Assembly (NCBI GenBank): GCA_019119895.1
Contig: DWWD01000024.1
Coordinates: 1-64,000, forward strand
Source: Candidatus Anaerostipes avistercoris
Lineage (GTDB): Bacteria; Bacillota; Clostridia; Lachnospirales; Lachnospiraceae
Length of the DNA: 64,000 nucleotides
Direction: 5' to 3'
The position numbers were made by a program, and so were the translations under genes. Positions 1-9,104 of this stretch are shown here, one piece after another. The first letter of the stretch is position 1; every line of letters starts with the position of its first letter. Below the pieces are notes generated by a model that saw only the letters and a program-made list of their open reading frames with translations, did not search any database and was not told the origin of the DNA.

Positions 1-130
1 CCCCTAAAGATGAGATTTCCCATACCGAAAGGTAGTAAGACCCCTTGAAGACGACGAGGTAGATAGGGCAGGGGTGGAAGTGTGGCAACACATGGAGCTG
101 ACTGTCACTAATCGGTCGAGGCTTTGACCA
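1..130 (+). rRNA. 23S ribosomal RNA, 3' end (partial)
   Basis: Typical 23S 3' terminal sequence (gaaaggtagtaagaccccttgaagacgacgaggt...ctaatcggtcgaggctttgacc), truncated by the window start. Confidence 0.9.
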
Positions 131-206
131 GAGAAGGCCAGAGTGGAGAGATGGAAGGAGAAAGGTTTTGTATGATGTTTTGAAGGTACATGAAGTATCT
201 CAATGA

Positions 207-279
207 TCCTCGATAGCTCAGTTGGTAGAGCACACGGCTGTTAACCGTGCTGTCGCTGGTTCGAGCCCGGCTCGGGGAG
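207..279 (+). tRNA. tRNA-Asn (GTT)
   Basis: Cloverleaf: acceptor TCCTCGA/TCGGGGA, anticodon loop ctGTTaa, T-loop ggTTCGAgcc. Confidence 0.95.
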
Positions 280-338
280 GTTGGAAACACTGGGAGACAG
301 TGTGGAAGGAAAAGGCCGTGAAGCGGCCATGAAGATGA

Positions 339-410
339 GGCTCCATGGTCAAGTGGTTAAGACACCGCCCTTTCACGGCGGTAACACGGGTTCAAATCCC
401 GTTGGAGTCA
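339..410 (+). tRNA. tRNA-Glu (TTC)
   Basis: Cloverleaf: acceptor GGCTCCA/TGGAGTC, anticodon TTC, T-loop TTCAAATCCC. Confidence 0.95.
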
Positions 411-446
411 TCTTTTTATAACTAGTTGAATATACTTATATCATAT

Positions 447-517
447 GGCGCCGTAGCCAAGTGGTAAGGCATGGGACTGCAACTCCCTGATCACCAGTTC
501 AAATCTGGTCGGCGCCT
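447..517 (+). tRNA. tRNA-Cys (GCA)
   Basis: Cloverleaf: acceptor GGCGCCG/CGGCGCC, anticodon GCA. Confidence 0.95.
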
Positions 518-554
518 TTGAGACATTTATAATGACTCATTATTATAATATTGT

Positions 555-628
<74 letters not shown>

Positions 629-633
629 TTCAG

Positions 634-668
634 AGACTTTGATAAGAAATCAGAGTCTTTTTTTATTT
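634..668 (+). terminator. Rho-independent terminator after tRNA cluster
   Basis: AGACTTTGA-taagaaa-TCAGAGTCT followed by a T-run. Confidence 0.85.
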
Positions 669-830
669 TACAGAAAACTATGTTTATATAAAATGAAAAA
701 CACATTCTCATGAAATAAAAAAATTTTTAAAAATAAAAAAATTTTTTTGCAATAATGCAATAAAAAGCGAACCTGCTGCGTTACTATATTGAAAGAAGAA
801 ATTATATTTTTGAAGCAGGGAGGTTTTGCA

Positions 831-1478
831 ATGAGAAAAGGAAAATTAGCAGTATTTCTTTTAGCAGCATTATTTGTACTGGGAGGATGCGGAAATTCAG
901 GAGGCAATGACACGAATCAGGCGCAGTCTTCCTCGGAAACCAGCGCACCGACGACGTCTTCTGTATCAGAAGAACAATCTGCGTCAACACAGGCACAGCA
1001 GCAGACAGATGATAATACTTCTGATCAGGGTGAAATCAGCAGAGACAGGGCGTTGGAGATTGCCATGGCAGATGCAGAAGTATCTTCAGATAATGCCAGG
1101 GAGGTAAAAGCCGAAAGAGATGAAGACGATGGAATTCCGATTTATGATATTGAATTTGAGACAGAATACGGAGATTATGATTATGAAGTAGCAATTAACG
1201 GCGGTAAAATTGTAGGTGCGGACTATGAAGTAGAAGAGGAATGGGCCCGCAGACAGAACGGCAGTGCAGTCAGCGCTGATGATGTGAAGAAAATCGCACA
1301 GGAAAAGGTTCCGGGCGTTTCAGAGAATGATATTAAAGTCTGGAAAGAGTCTGATGACGATGACGACGAGAATCGGTATGAAGGACAGTTCCGATATGAT
1401 TCCATGAAATATGAATTTGAAGTTGATGCATCTACAGGAATCATAATTGACTGGAATGCAGATCTCAGAGACGACTGA
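831..1478 (+). CDS. PepSY-domain lipoprotein
   Basis: ATG after gggagg RBS; lipobox LFVLGGCG; acidic repeats ending YEFEVDASTGIIIDW typical of PepSY. Confidence 0.8.
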   Translation: MRKGKLAVFLLAALFVLGGCGNSGGNDTNQAQSSSETSAPTTSSVSEEQSASTQAQQQTDDNTSDQGEISRDRALEIAMADAEVSSDNAREVKAERDEDDGIPIYDIEFETEYGDYDYEVAINGGKIVGADYEVEEEWARRQNGSAVSADDVKKIAQEKVPGVSENDIKVWKESDDDDDENRYEGQFRYDSMKYEFEVDASTGIIIDWNADLRDD

Positions 1479-1513
1479 CAGGAAAATAAAGATTAAAAGG
1501 AATATGAAAGGAA

Positions 1514-1557
1514 GGGAAAAGAACGATCCGCAAATTTGAGCGGAGATCTTTTCCCTT
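1514..1557. terminator. Bidirectional terminator
   Basis: gggaaaagaacgatccgc...gcggagatcttttccc hairpin between convergent genes. Confidence 0.7.
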
Positions 1558-1576
1558 ATTTTAAAGTCATATGAAA

Positions 1577-2260
1577 TTATTCAAAATCAAGCATTGTTTT
1601 GCCTTCACCGCAGCATCCTTCAAAATCATGAATGAAATCTTTGACAGCAGTTTCAGCGACGCCATTAAAAGCAAGAGTCTTTAACGTATCAGGATTTACT
1701 GTTACGGAACCAATACCGAATTTGCCCATTTCCAGAACCTGCTGAGAGTTCTTGAAAGAAGCGCCGAGTACTTCAGCTTCATAACCGGCAGCTTTCACCA
1801 TAGTGTGGATGTCTTTGGCAATCTGAACGCCGTCATATCCAAGATTGTCCAGACGATTTACGTACGGCGCAAGGAATTTTGCGCCTGCTTTTGCAGCCAT
1901 GAAAGCCGGCATAACGCCGTAGATCGCAGTTGCGGTAATATTGATTCCTTCTTTGCTTAAAATAGAAATTGCTTTTAAACCATTTGCTGTTACAGGAACT
2001 TTAATGTATGTATTTTCACCCAGAACAGAAACCATATGTTTGGCTTCTTTTACCATATCGTCAGTCTCTGTGGAAAGAACCTGAGCATGAAGCATGGCGT
2101 CAGAAGGGATCAGGGCACGAATCTTTTTCAGCTGATCCATTGGATCTGGGTTTCCTGTTTTACTTAAAATGGTTGGATTTGTGGTGACTCCATCATAAGG
2201 ATACATAGTATAAAGTTCTTCGATTTTTGTTAAATCAGCGTCATCAATTAAAATTAACAT
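1577..2260 (-). CDS. Transaldolase family / fructose-6-phosphate aldolase-like protein
   Basis: MLILIDDADLTKI..YPYDGVTTNPTILSK..., IKVPVT, TATAIY motifs of the FSA/MipB transaldolase subfamily. Confidence 0.85.
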   Translation of the reverse strand: MLILIDDADLTKIEELYTMYPYDGVTTNPTILSKTGNPDPMDQLKKIRALIPSDAMLHAQVLSTETDDMVKEAKHMVSVLGENTYIKVPVTANGLKAISILSKEGINITATAIYGVMPAFMAAKAGAKFLAPYVNRLDNLGYDGVQIAKDIHTMVKAAGYEAEVLGASFKNSQQVLEMGKFGIGSVTVNPDTLKTLAFNGVAETAVKDFIHDFEGCCGEGKTMLDFE

Positions 2261-2348
2261 AGAAAAGTCCTCCTGTCAGTTATTATAAAAAGCCTTATTT
2301 TGATATATAATACACAAAATTTCTTATGCCTGGAAATTTTGTGTACGA

Positions 2349-2783
2349 TTACATTTCCAGATCTCCGATTACATCCAGGACTTCCTGTTTTGTTGTTGCA
2401 TTGCGGAGTTTTTCAATGTTTTCTTCCTCGCAGATTACCTCAGCCAGTTTCATAAGAATATCCAGATGAGTGCCGTCTTTGCCGGCAACTCCCATGATGA
2501 TATATGCAGGTTCATCACCGTACATAACTCCATCTGGACACTGAACAAAAGAAATACCGGATTCTTTGATATACTTCTCAGATCCGTCAATTCCGTGAGG
2601 AATGGCAACATTATTTCCAATATAAGTAGAAATAACTTCTTCTCTCTGATGCATGCAGGAGATATATTGTTCTTCTACATAGCCCTGTTCATAAAGAATT
2701 CTTCCGGCTTTTTCAATTGCATCCGGTTTGTCACGTAAAGATACGTTCAGTACGATGTTGTTTTCATTAAAAATTTTATTCAT
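2349..2783 (-). CDS. mtlF: PTS mannitol-specific EIIA
   Basis: NNVAIPHGIDGSEKYI phosphorylation-site motif, size 144 aa, mtl gene context. Confidence 0.88.
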   Translation of the reverse strand: MNKIFNENNIVLNVSLRDKPDAIEKAGRILYEQGYVEEQYISCMHQREEVISTYIGNNVAIPHGIDGSEKYIKESGISFVQCPDGVMYGDEPAYIIMGVAGKDGTHLDILMKLAEVICEEENIEKLRNATTKQEVLDVIGDLEM

Positions 2784-4302
2784 AGTAATCTCCTTTTTTA
2801 TTTAGATTCTTTAATCGTTTTCTTGTTTCCTGTTTTTCTTTTTCATTGAGCAAAGGTGATACGCATAAATATTTGTCTTCATCCAGGTCTAAAGGAACAG
2901 TCGAGATAATAAAGTCATAATTGTCCAGATTTTCATCGTGGAGCTTGTGAAGAGAAATAATCTTCTTTACATCAATCTCTGTAAATTCCCTTTCCAGACG
3001 GCTGCGGAGCATCTTGGAGGATCCGATACCACTGGAACATACAACCAGAACAGAAATTGATTTCTGGCTCAGGTAATCAATGGATGCGATAAAGTATATG
3101 ACAATATAGCCGATCTCATCTTCCGGAACATTAACAGAATCAAAAATGTCCAGAAAACTCTGTTTTACAATCTCATATAATTTAGGATTGGACTGGTACA
3201 CTTCTTCCAGCATGGGGTTGCTTACACTGATGCCGTTCTGGATCCGCTCCAGTGCCATGTTGACATGGAGCATCAGGTTCTCAGCCAGATTCTTGTCTTT
3301 ACTGAAAGGAAAGTGGAGTTTTGTTTCAATTTCTCCGATCAGCCGGCTGATATTATCCAAAATCTGAAGCGCGGAAGCAGGGTGATTCAGCTGGTAATGA
3401 GTGCGTCCCACATACAAGCTCAGCATCCAGCGAAAATAGGACTTCTCATTCTTATATAATATAATATCAAACTTTTTATCCAATATCGAGAGGATGTCTT
3501 CCTGAAAATCAGATTCTGTATCCGGCACATTGATATTTAATTTCAGCGGATCCGCCTGCTCACCGAGGCCTCCGATATAAGAATGCCGTTTAATGAAAAC
3601 AGCAATCAGAAGCAGAAATTCCTGCAGTTCGCTGTCTGAAATATTCAGATGGTGCCTGTGGATCACAGGCTGGATTTCATGATACAGAATTTTCAGAGAC
3701 TTTTCACAACGAAATTTATCCAAAAGAAAAATAAAAGGGTTCTGTTTATATTTTTCATCTTTCAGCCAGTCAAAAAAGTTGTCCGGTGAAATGTTCTGAA
3801 GAAGAATATTGACGAATAAATGACGTTTTGGGATTTCTTTTCCGGTGAGACGCACGCCTTCGCTCTTCTTCGTTTCGAATTTGACATTATGAGTATGAAT
3901 TTTCTCCTTTACAGAAGAAAAATCGTTGCGCACTGTCTGGGAAGAAGTATTTAAGTCAATAGCCAGTGACTGTGTTTTTACATAATCGTCAGCGTTCAGA
4001 AGAATCAGAATGATCATGTCCACCCGTTCTCTGGCGGAGTAATTTTGTTCGGTTTTTACTTCTTCGAAGGCAGAACTTAAACGTTTGATATTATAAAGGG
4101 ATCCAAAAATCATCATGCCTTTGCCAGATGAATGATCTAAAGTCAGGCCGAAAGATTCTATGATATTGGAAACTTCCGACATCTGGCGGTAAATTGTCCG
4201 CTCCGTCACCTGAAGTTCCTTGGCGAGATCAGATACCGTCACAGGACCATTCGCATTCATTAAGTATTCGATTATTTCTTTGGAGCGATCTGAAATAAGC
4301 AT
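2776..4302 (-). CDS. mtlR: BglG/MtlR-type PRD-containing transcriptional activator with EIIB-like domain
   Basis: N-terminal HTH (VSDLAKELQVTERTIYRQM), PRD histidine regions, C-terminal VLVVCSSGIGSSKML EIIB-like motif. Confidence 0.83.
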   Translation of the reverse strand: MLISDRSKEIIEYLMNANGPVTVSDLAKELQVTERTIYRQMSEVSNIIESFGLTLDHSSGKGMMIFGSLYNIKRLSSAFEEVKTEQNYSARERVDMIILILLNADDYVKTQSLAIDLNTSSQTVRNDFSSVKEKIHTHNVKFETKKSEGVRLTGKEIPKRHLFVNILLQNISPDNFFDWLKDEKYKQNPFIFLLDKFRCEKSLKILYHEIQPVIHRHHLNISDSELQEFLLLIAVFIKRHSYIGGLGEQADPLKLNINVPDTESDFQEDILSILDKKFDIILYKNEKSYFRWMLSLYVGRTHYQLNHPASALQILDNISRLIGEIETKLHFPFSKDKNLAENLMLHVNMALERIQNGISVSNPMLEEVYQSNPKLYEIVKQSFLDIFDSVNVPEDEIGYIVIYFIASIDYLSQKSISVLVVCSSGIGSSKMLRSRLEREFTEIDVKKIISLHKLHDENLDNYDFIISTVPLDLDEDKYLCVSPLLNEKEKQETRKRLKNLNKKGDYYE

Positions 4303-4328
4303 GATTAGCCTCTTCTTTCTTAAGCAGT

Positions 4329-5525
4329 TTAAATGGTTTCTCCTCTGAGATCAGTTTGCACCTCTTCAATGCAGTGTAAAATAGCAGGAAGAGATTCTTT
4401 GTTTTGTTCTATTATGTGATAAAAATACATGATTCTGTCAAATAGTGGTTCATTTTTATGGATGAAGCAGATCTGTTCAAGAAAATCTTCTGTATTGTCA
4501 TCGTTCAGAAAATAGAGTGCGAGAGCGATGGCAAATGACAGATAAGCTGGTTTGATATTCTGCTCCTCGCAGCTTCTGGCAGAACCGACAAGCCGGTCTG
4601 TGGGACCTAATTTGCGGATGGGCTCCCTTGCTACACGTTTTACAGTATCTTTCAGATAAGGATTACGGAAGCGGTAAAGCAGATCATCCATATGATACTG
4701 AAGTTCTGCGAAGTCAATGTGGTATTTGCGTGAAAGCATCAGAGCGCTTTCTGTCATACATCCCTGAACAATATGCCTGATATAAATGTTGTCTGCGGCT
4801 TCATCAATGTAAGTTAAATGAAGCAGTTTTCCAAGAAAGGCGGTGGTTACATGTGCCATATTGTGAATGTAGAGTTTCCGTTCCAGATAATAGTGAAATG
4901 GTTCATACGGCACAATCTTCGGATCATCAGGGATCGGATTTTTAAATGCTGCCCGGTCCACAGGAAGATAATCGTATGCTTCCACCCGTACAGCCAGAGG
5001 ATGCTGAATATCAGAAATCTGATCCGGATCCGGCGGCGGGACCATTCGTCCGATGGAAGTTTCCACAAGACCCAGCTTTTCTTCCATTACCGGCTGGTAT
5101 TTCTCAGGCATTGCCTGCCGCAGCCAGTTTCTTAACAGGACGTCAGCGTCCATCAGATTTTCACAGATCAGGAGATCCAGCGCATTTTCCGGATCTTTAT
5201 CCCAGCGCTTCATAAGACCCTGAGCAATGACCGGAGCGATTTTTTCCAGAACGGAGGCTCCGACAGCTGTTGCCAGAAGGTCCGCATCGGCAATTTCATC
5301 GCATACAGCATTCTGATCATTTCCATTGACTGCACGGATATTCCTGATCCAGTGGATTTCCTGTTCTTTTTTCATGATGATCTGTGGATAAGTTTTTTCC
5401 TGATTGATCGTATCAACGAGCTGGTCATTGACATCGATGAATACGACTTCGTAACCGATTTCAGATAATAATGCGCCAATGAAGCCACGGCCAATGCTTC
5501 CTGCGCCATACATAATTGCTTTCAT
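4329..5525 (-). CDS. mtlD: Mannitol-1-phosphate 5-dehydrogenase
   Basis: MKAIMYGAGSIGRGFIGALLSEIGYEVVFIDVN Rossmann start and mtl operon context. Confidence 0.92.
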   Translation of the reverse strand: MKAIMYGAGSIGRGFIGALLSEIGYEVVFIDVNDQLVDTINQEKTYPQIIMKKEQEIHWIRNIRAVNGNDQNAVCDEIADADLLATAVGASVLEKIAPVIAQGLMKRWDKDPENALDLLICENLMDADVLLRNWLRQAMPEKYQPVMEEKLGLVETSIGRMVPPPDPDQISDIQHPLAVRVEAYDYLPVDRAAFKNPIPDDPKIVPYEPFHYYLERKLYIHNMAHVTTAFLGKLLHLTYIDEAADNIYIRHIVQGCMTESALMLSRKYHIDFAELQYHMDDLLYRFRNPYLKDTVKRVAREPIRKLGPTDRLVGSARSCEEQNIKPAYLSFAIALALYFLNDDNTEDFLEQICFIHKNEPLFDRIMYFYHIIEQNKESLPAILHCIEEVQTDLRGETI

Positions 5526-5596
5526 AGATGCCTTCCTTTTTCTGTAGAATCAAAGACTAAGAATCCGAAAATCCTTAGTCTTTGATGTTATGGATT

Positions 5597-7042
5597 TTAT
5601 CGTTCGCTTTTCAGTCGTTCTACCAACTGATCATATTCCGGCGCTTTCAGATAGTTGGAAATAGATAAGTGCTGTTTGTTCGGCTGTGCAGCCTTTGCAG
5701 TACCTGTCAGTTCCACGTGTGTGATGACAAGATCGGCGTCATCAGGAATTCTTGAAATCGCTGTATTGATAACCTCAATTGGAAGATTTTCGGCTTTTAC
5801 TTTTTTCTTAAGTGCTGCAGCGGACATTGCGGAAGATCCCATTCCGGCGTCACACGCTACAACGATTTTCTTAATTTTAGATATATCAAGTCCGTCAACT
5901 CCGAGGCTTGAATCATTAGTTACGGCAGTGTCAGAGGAAGAGCCTTCTGATTCGGAGCTTCCCATAGCTTCTTTCGGGATAACAGATTCTCCGAGAGATG
6001 TGTCTCCTCCTTTTGCGACCATACGTTTTACGAAGAACGCATTGACGACGAGAGATACAATACATGAGAGGATCACACTTAAAATAACTCCAAACATACA
6101 GTTTGGCGGGGATAATGCGATGACGGAGAAGATACTTCCAGGTGATGGAGTTGCTACAGTACCTACGTCCAGTATTGTGAGAGTACCGGTACCTACGATT
6201 CCTCCGGCAATCATACCAATGATGGTCAGTGGGTTAGATAACACATATGGGAAGTATACTTCATGGATACCACCGAAGAAGTGGATCAGGATCATTCCAG
6301 GTGCGGCGTCTTTCATTTCGCCTTTTCCAAAGAACCAGTAAGCCAGTAATAATCCAAGTCCAGCGCCCGGGTTTGGAACTAACATGAACAGAGCGGAGTG
6401 TCCCAATGTTTTTACCTGTTCATAACCGATTGGTCCGAAGATACCATGATCCAGAGCGTTGTTCAGGAACAGTACTTTTGCAGGCTCTACGAAGATTGCG
6501 GATAACGGCAGAGCATTGTGCTCAACGATCCAGTTTACACCGTTTGTTAAAACGGAAGTTACGGTTTCCATAACAGGACCAAATACGAGCATTGCGATGC
6601 AGCAGAGAATCGCACCGATAATACCTAAAGAGAAATTGTTGACGATCATTTCAAATCCGCCAGGGATTTTTCCGTCAACTGCCTGGTCAAATTTCTTAAT
6701 GACCCATCCGGAAAGAGGTCCGAGGATCATGGCTGCCAGGAACATTGGAGTTCCGTCAACGGCAACGATTGCACCCATGGTAACAAGAGCACCGATAACA
6801 CCACCACGGTCTCCGCCGGTCATCTTACCACCTGTGTGACCGATCAGGATCGGGAGCAGGTTATTCAAAATTGGTGTGATCAAAAGTGCCAGCTTTTCAT
6901 TTGGCGTCCATCCTGTTTCCAGGAAGAAGGCTGTAATCAGTCCGAATCCGATGAAAGCTCCGATATTTGGAATTACCATTCCGGCGAGGAATGCGCCAAA
7001 TTTCTGGAGTTTCTGTGATACAGTAGTTTTTTCTTCTGCCAT
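5597..7042 (-). CDS. mtlA: PTS mannitol transporter subunit IICB
   Basis: MtlA membrane motifs (FGAFLAGMVIPNIGAFIGFGLITAFF, GGIHEVYFPYVL) and EIIB VVACDAGMGSSAMSA; start at MAEEKTTVS. Confidence 0.93.
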   Translation of the reverse strand: MAEEKTTVSQKLQKFGAFLAGMVIPNIGAFIGFGLITAFFLETGWTPNEKLALLITPILNNLLPILIGHTGGKMTGGDRGGVIGALVTMGAIVAVDGTPMFLAAMILGPLSGWVIKKFDQAVDGKIPGGFEMIVNNFSLGIIGAILCCIAMLVFGPVMETVTSVLTNGVNWIVEHNALPLSAIFVEPAKVLFLNNALDHGIFGPIGYEQVKTLGHSALFMLVPNPGAGLGLLLAYWFFGKGEMKDAAPGMILIHFFGGIHEVYFPYVLSNPLTIIGMIAGGIVGTGTLTILDVGTVATPSPGSIFSVIALSPPNCMFGVILSVILSCIVSLVVNAFFVKRMVAKGGDTSLGESVIPKEAMGSSESEGSSSDTAVTNDSSLGVDGLDISKIKKIVVACDAGMGSSAMSAAALKKKVKAENLPIEVINTAISRIPDDADLVITHVELTGTAKAAQPNKQHLSISNYLKAPEYDQLVERLKSER

Positions 7043-7043
7043 A

Positions 7044-7505
7044 TTATAATTCTCCTTTTTCAAAATAGTTTTCATTGATGACATCGATGATTTCCTGTTT
7101 TGAAGAAGGATTGAGAAGCCTGCCGCGTTTTTCCGGTTCCAGAAGGATGTCGGTAATCTGCATCAGCTCCTGAAGAGGATCTTCTTCTCTGCTGGAGATT
7201 CCAATGACAAAAGAAACCCTGTGTCCAAGATAAGAAAAACCCCGAGGTATATGTACGATACTGATTCCTGGACGGAGCACACAGGATAAAGAATCTTCTG
7301 TGCCGTGGGGAATCATGACGCCGAAATCCAGATAAGTAGGATGATCTTGTTCTCTTCTCAGCATACCATCAATATATTCTGAAGTGATGTACTGATTCTC
7401 AAGAAGAAGATTTCCTGCCTGCCGGATCGCGTCTTCTGCCGTACTGCATGAAAAATCCAGACATATTAAATTCAGAAAATCATCAGATAGAAGTTTGCCG
7501 GCCAT
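7044..7505 (-). CDS. PTS EIIA, fructose/mannitol type (second EIIA of the operon)
   Basis: FGVMIPHGTEDS phosphorylation motif; first gene of the mtl operon. Confidence 0.82.
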   Translation of the reverse strand: MAGKLLSDDFLNLICLDFSCSTAEDAIRQAGNLLLENQYITSEYIDGMLRREQDHPTYLDFGVMIPHGTEDSLSCVLRPGISIVHIPRGFSYLGHRVSFVIGISSREEDPLQELMQITDILLEPEKRGRLLNPSSKQEIIDVINENYFEKGEL

Positions 7506-7528
7506 GCGCCCTCCTTATTCTTTCTTGC

Positions 7529-7540
7529 ATAAACGTTTAT
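7529..7540. promoter_or_regulatory. Perfect 12-bp palindrome ATAAACGTTTAT, candidate LacI-family operator of the mtl operon
   Basis: Self-complementary sequence 24 bp upstream of the first operon gene; a LacI-family gene is adjacent. Confidence 0.5.
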
Positions 7541-7650
7541 CATGAATATATCATAACCTAAGGATTGTACGGGAATCAATACACACTAATGACATTTTTT
7601 TCAGATGACTTAGTGACAAAACTTTGTTTCGCGTTCTGAACATATGTCTC

Positions 7651-8730
7651 TTATGATCTGCATTTTCCGGTAGAGTTTCTGATAATCAGTTCCGGTTCGT
7701 ATTCCATCCGCATAATATAATGGCGTTTGGATGACTTATCTTTCTGGGTATTCTTCTTATAGATAATATCCACCGCTTCCTGCCCCTTGGAAATAGAGGC
7801 GTGGTCAATGGTGGTCAGGGAAATCTGCGGCATGGCGGATAATGCGATATTGTCAAAGCCACAGACCGAATAATCATTTGGAATCCGGTAGCCGTAATCG
7901 GAAATTGCAGCCATAATTCCGAATGCCGTCATATCATTGTTGCCGACAAAGGCGGTAGACCTGGTATGTTCATCCAGGGCTTCTGCGGCGAGGGCGTATC
8001 CGTTCTGATATTCGGAATTATCAGAAGAGTATCGACTGTAGGCTGCCAGAGTCGGAGATTTTACTTCAATTTGTTCCGGATCCAGACCGTGATCCCGGAA
8101 ACAGGAGCGAAGGCCTCTCAGACGATGGATCCGGCCGATTTCTTTTGGACGAATCGGAGTGGATACATAAGTAATATGGGTATGCCCCAGGGAAATCAGA
8201 TGTTCTGCGATAATGTATCCCGGTTTCTTGCTGTCCAGTTCCACAGAGTCAAAACGGCATGCTTCCGGTTTGTCGCCGATGGAAACGACAGGGACCTGTT
8301 TGGAGAGAGCATTTGCTTCGGCGATTTTTGTAGGCGGATACAGAGAGATTACGCCGGCCAGTTCAAAACCGGAGAGGAGATTAAAGTATAATTCTTCTCT
8401 TGATACATCTCTGAGGGTTGAAATCGTGAAAACCGTATAGCCGTATTCCTGAGCGCGTTCGGTGATGGAATGGATGATCATGGAATAGTAGCCGTTGGAC
8501 AGAATCGGACAAATGACGATAATGCTCCTGGACAGAGCGGTATCTTTCTTCTTAATGCTGGTCTGAGGCTTGCGGTATCCTAATTCCTGAGCGGCGTTTT
8601 TTACCTTATCCACAGTTTCTTTGGAAAACGATACATGAGGTTTCCTACTCAAAATCATGGAAACGGTGGACTGGGAGACGCCGGCGTATTCAGCAATATC
8701 TCTTGTGGTGACTTTATTTCTTTTTCCCAT
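7651..8730 (-). CDS. LacI family transcriptional regulator
   Basis: MGKRNKVTTRDIAEYAGVSQSTVSMILSRK HTH; periplasmic-binding-like C-terminal domain. Confidence 0.9.
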   Translation of the reverse strand: MGKRNKVTTRDIAEYAGVSQSTVSMILSRKPHVSFSKETVDKVKNAAQELGYRKPQTSIKKKDTALSRSIIVICPILSNGYYSMIIHSITERAQEYGYTVFTISTLRDVSREELYFNLLSGFELAGVISLYPPTKIAEANALSKQVPVVSIGDKPEACRFDSVELDSKKPGYIIAEHLISLGHTHITYVSTPIRPKEIGRIHRLRGLRSCFRDHGLDPEQIEVKSPTLAAYSRYSSDNSEYQNGYALAAEALDEHTRSTAFVGNNDMTAFGIMAAISDYGYRIPNDYSVCGFDNIALSAMPQISLTTIDHASISKGQEAVDIIYKKNTQKDKSSKRHYIMRMEYEPELIIRNSTGKCRS

Positions 8731-9104
8731 GAAAGACTCCTTTCTGCTCAATGTTAAAGAAAAAATATGCAAAACGAAAGACTTTGTAAAGTTTTCGATA
8801 TGCGGAAATCACAGTGAAAAAAACTGTGATTTATTTTGATTAATTCGAATTATTAATTGAAATATAACCCTGATTATTAATATTATATAAATGATTAACA
8901 GAGAATGCAAGTATTTCCGTCAGGGATAAAAAAACCGGAAGAGTCATCCTGTTTTCCGGCAGCGTTAATCAAAATGAGTGATTAATGAAAAATGCTTAAA
9001 AACCGCTTAAAATGGCGGTTTGCAGGGTTTGACACAGTAAAAAAATTGTGATTAGATTAAGTCAGAAAGCAACAAACGCAAGCGAAAACAGGAGGGTAAA
9101 AACA

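Noticed and set aside
108-290. 60-aa minus-strand ORF
   Set aside because: Overlaps 23S rRNA end and tRNA-Asn.
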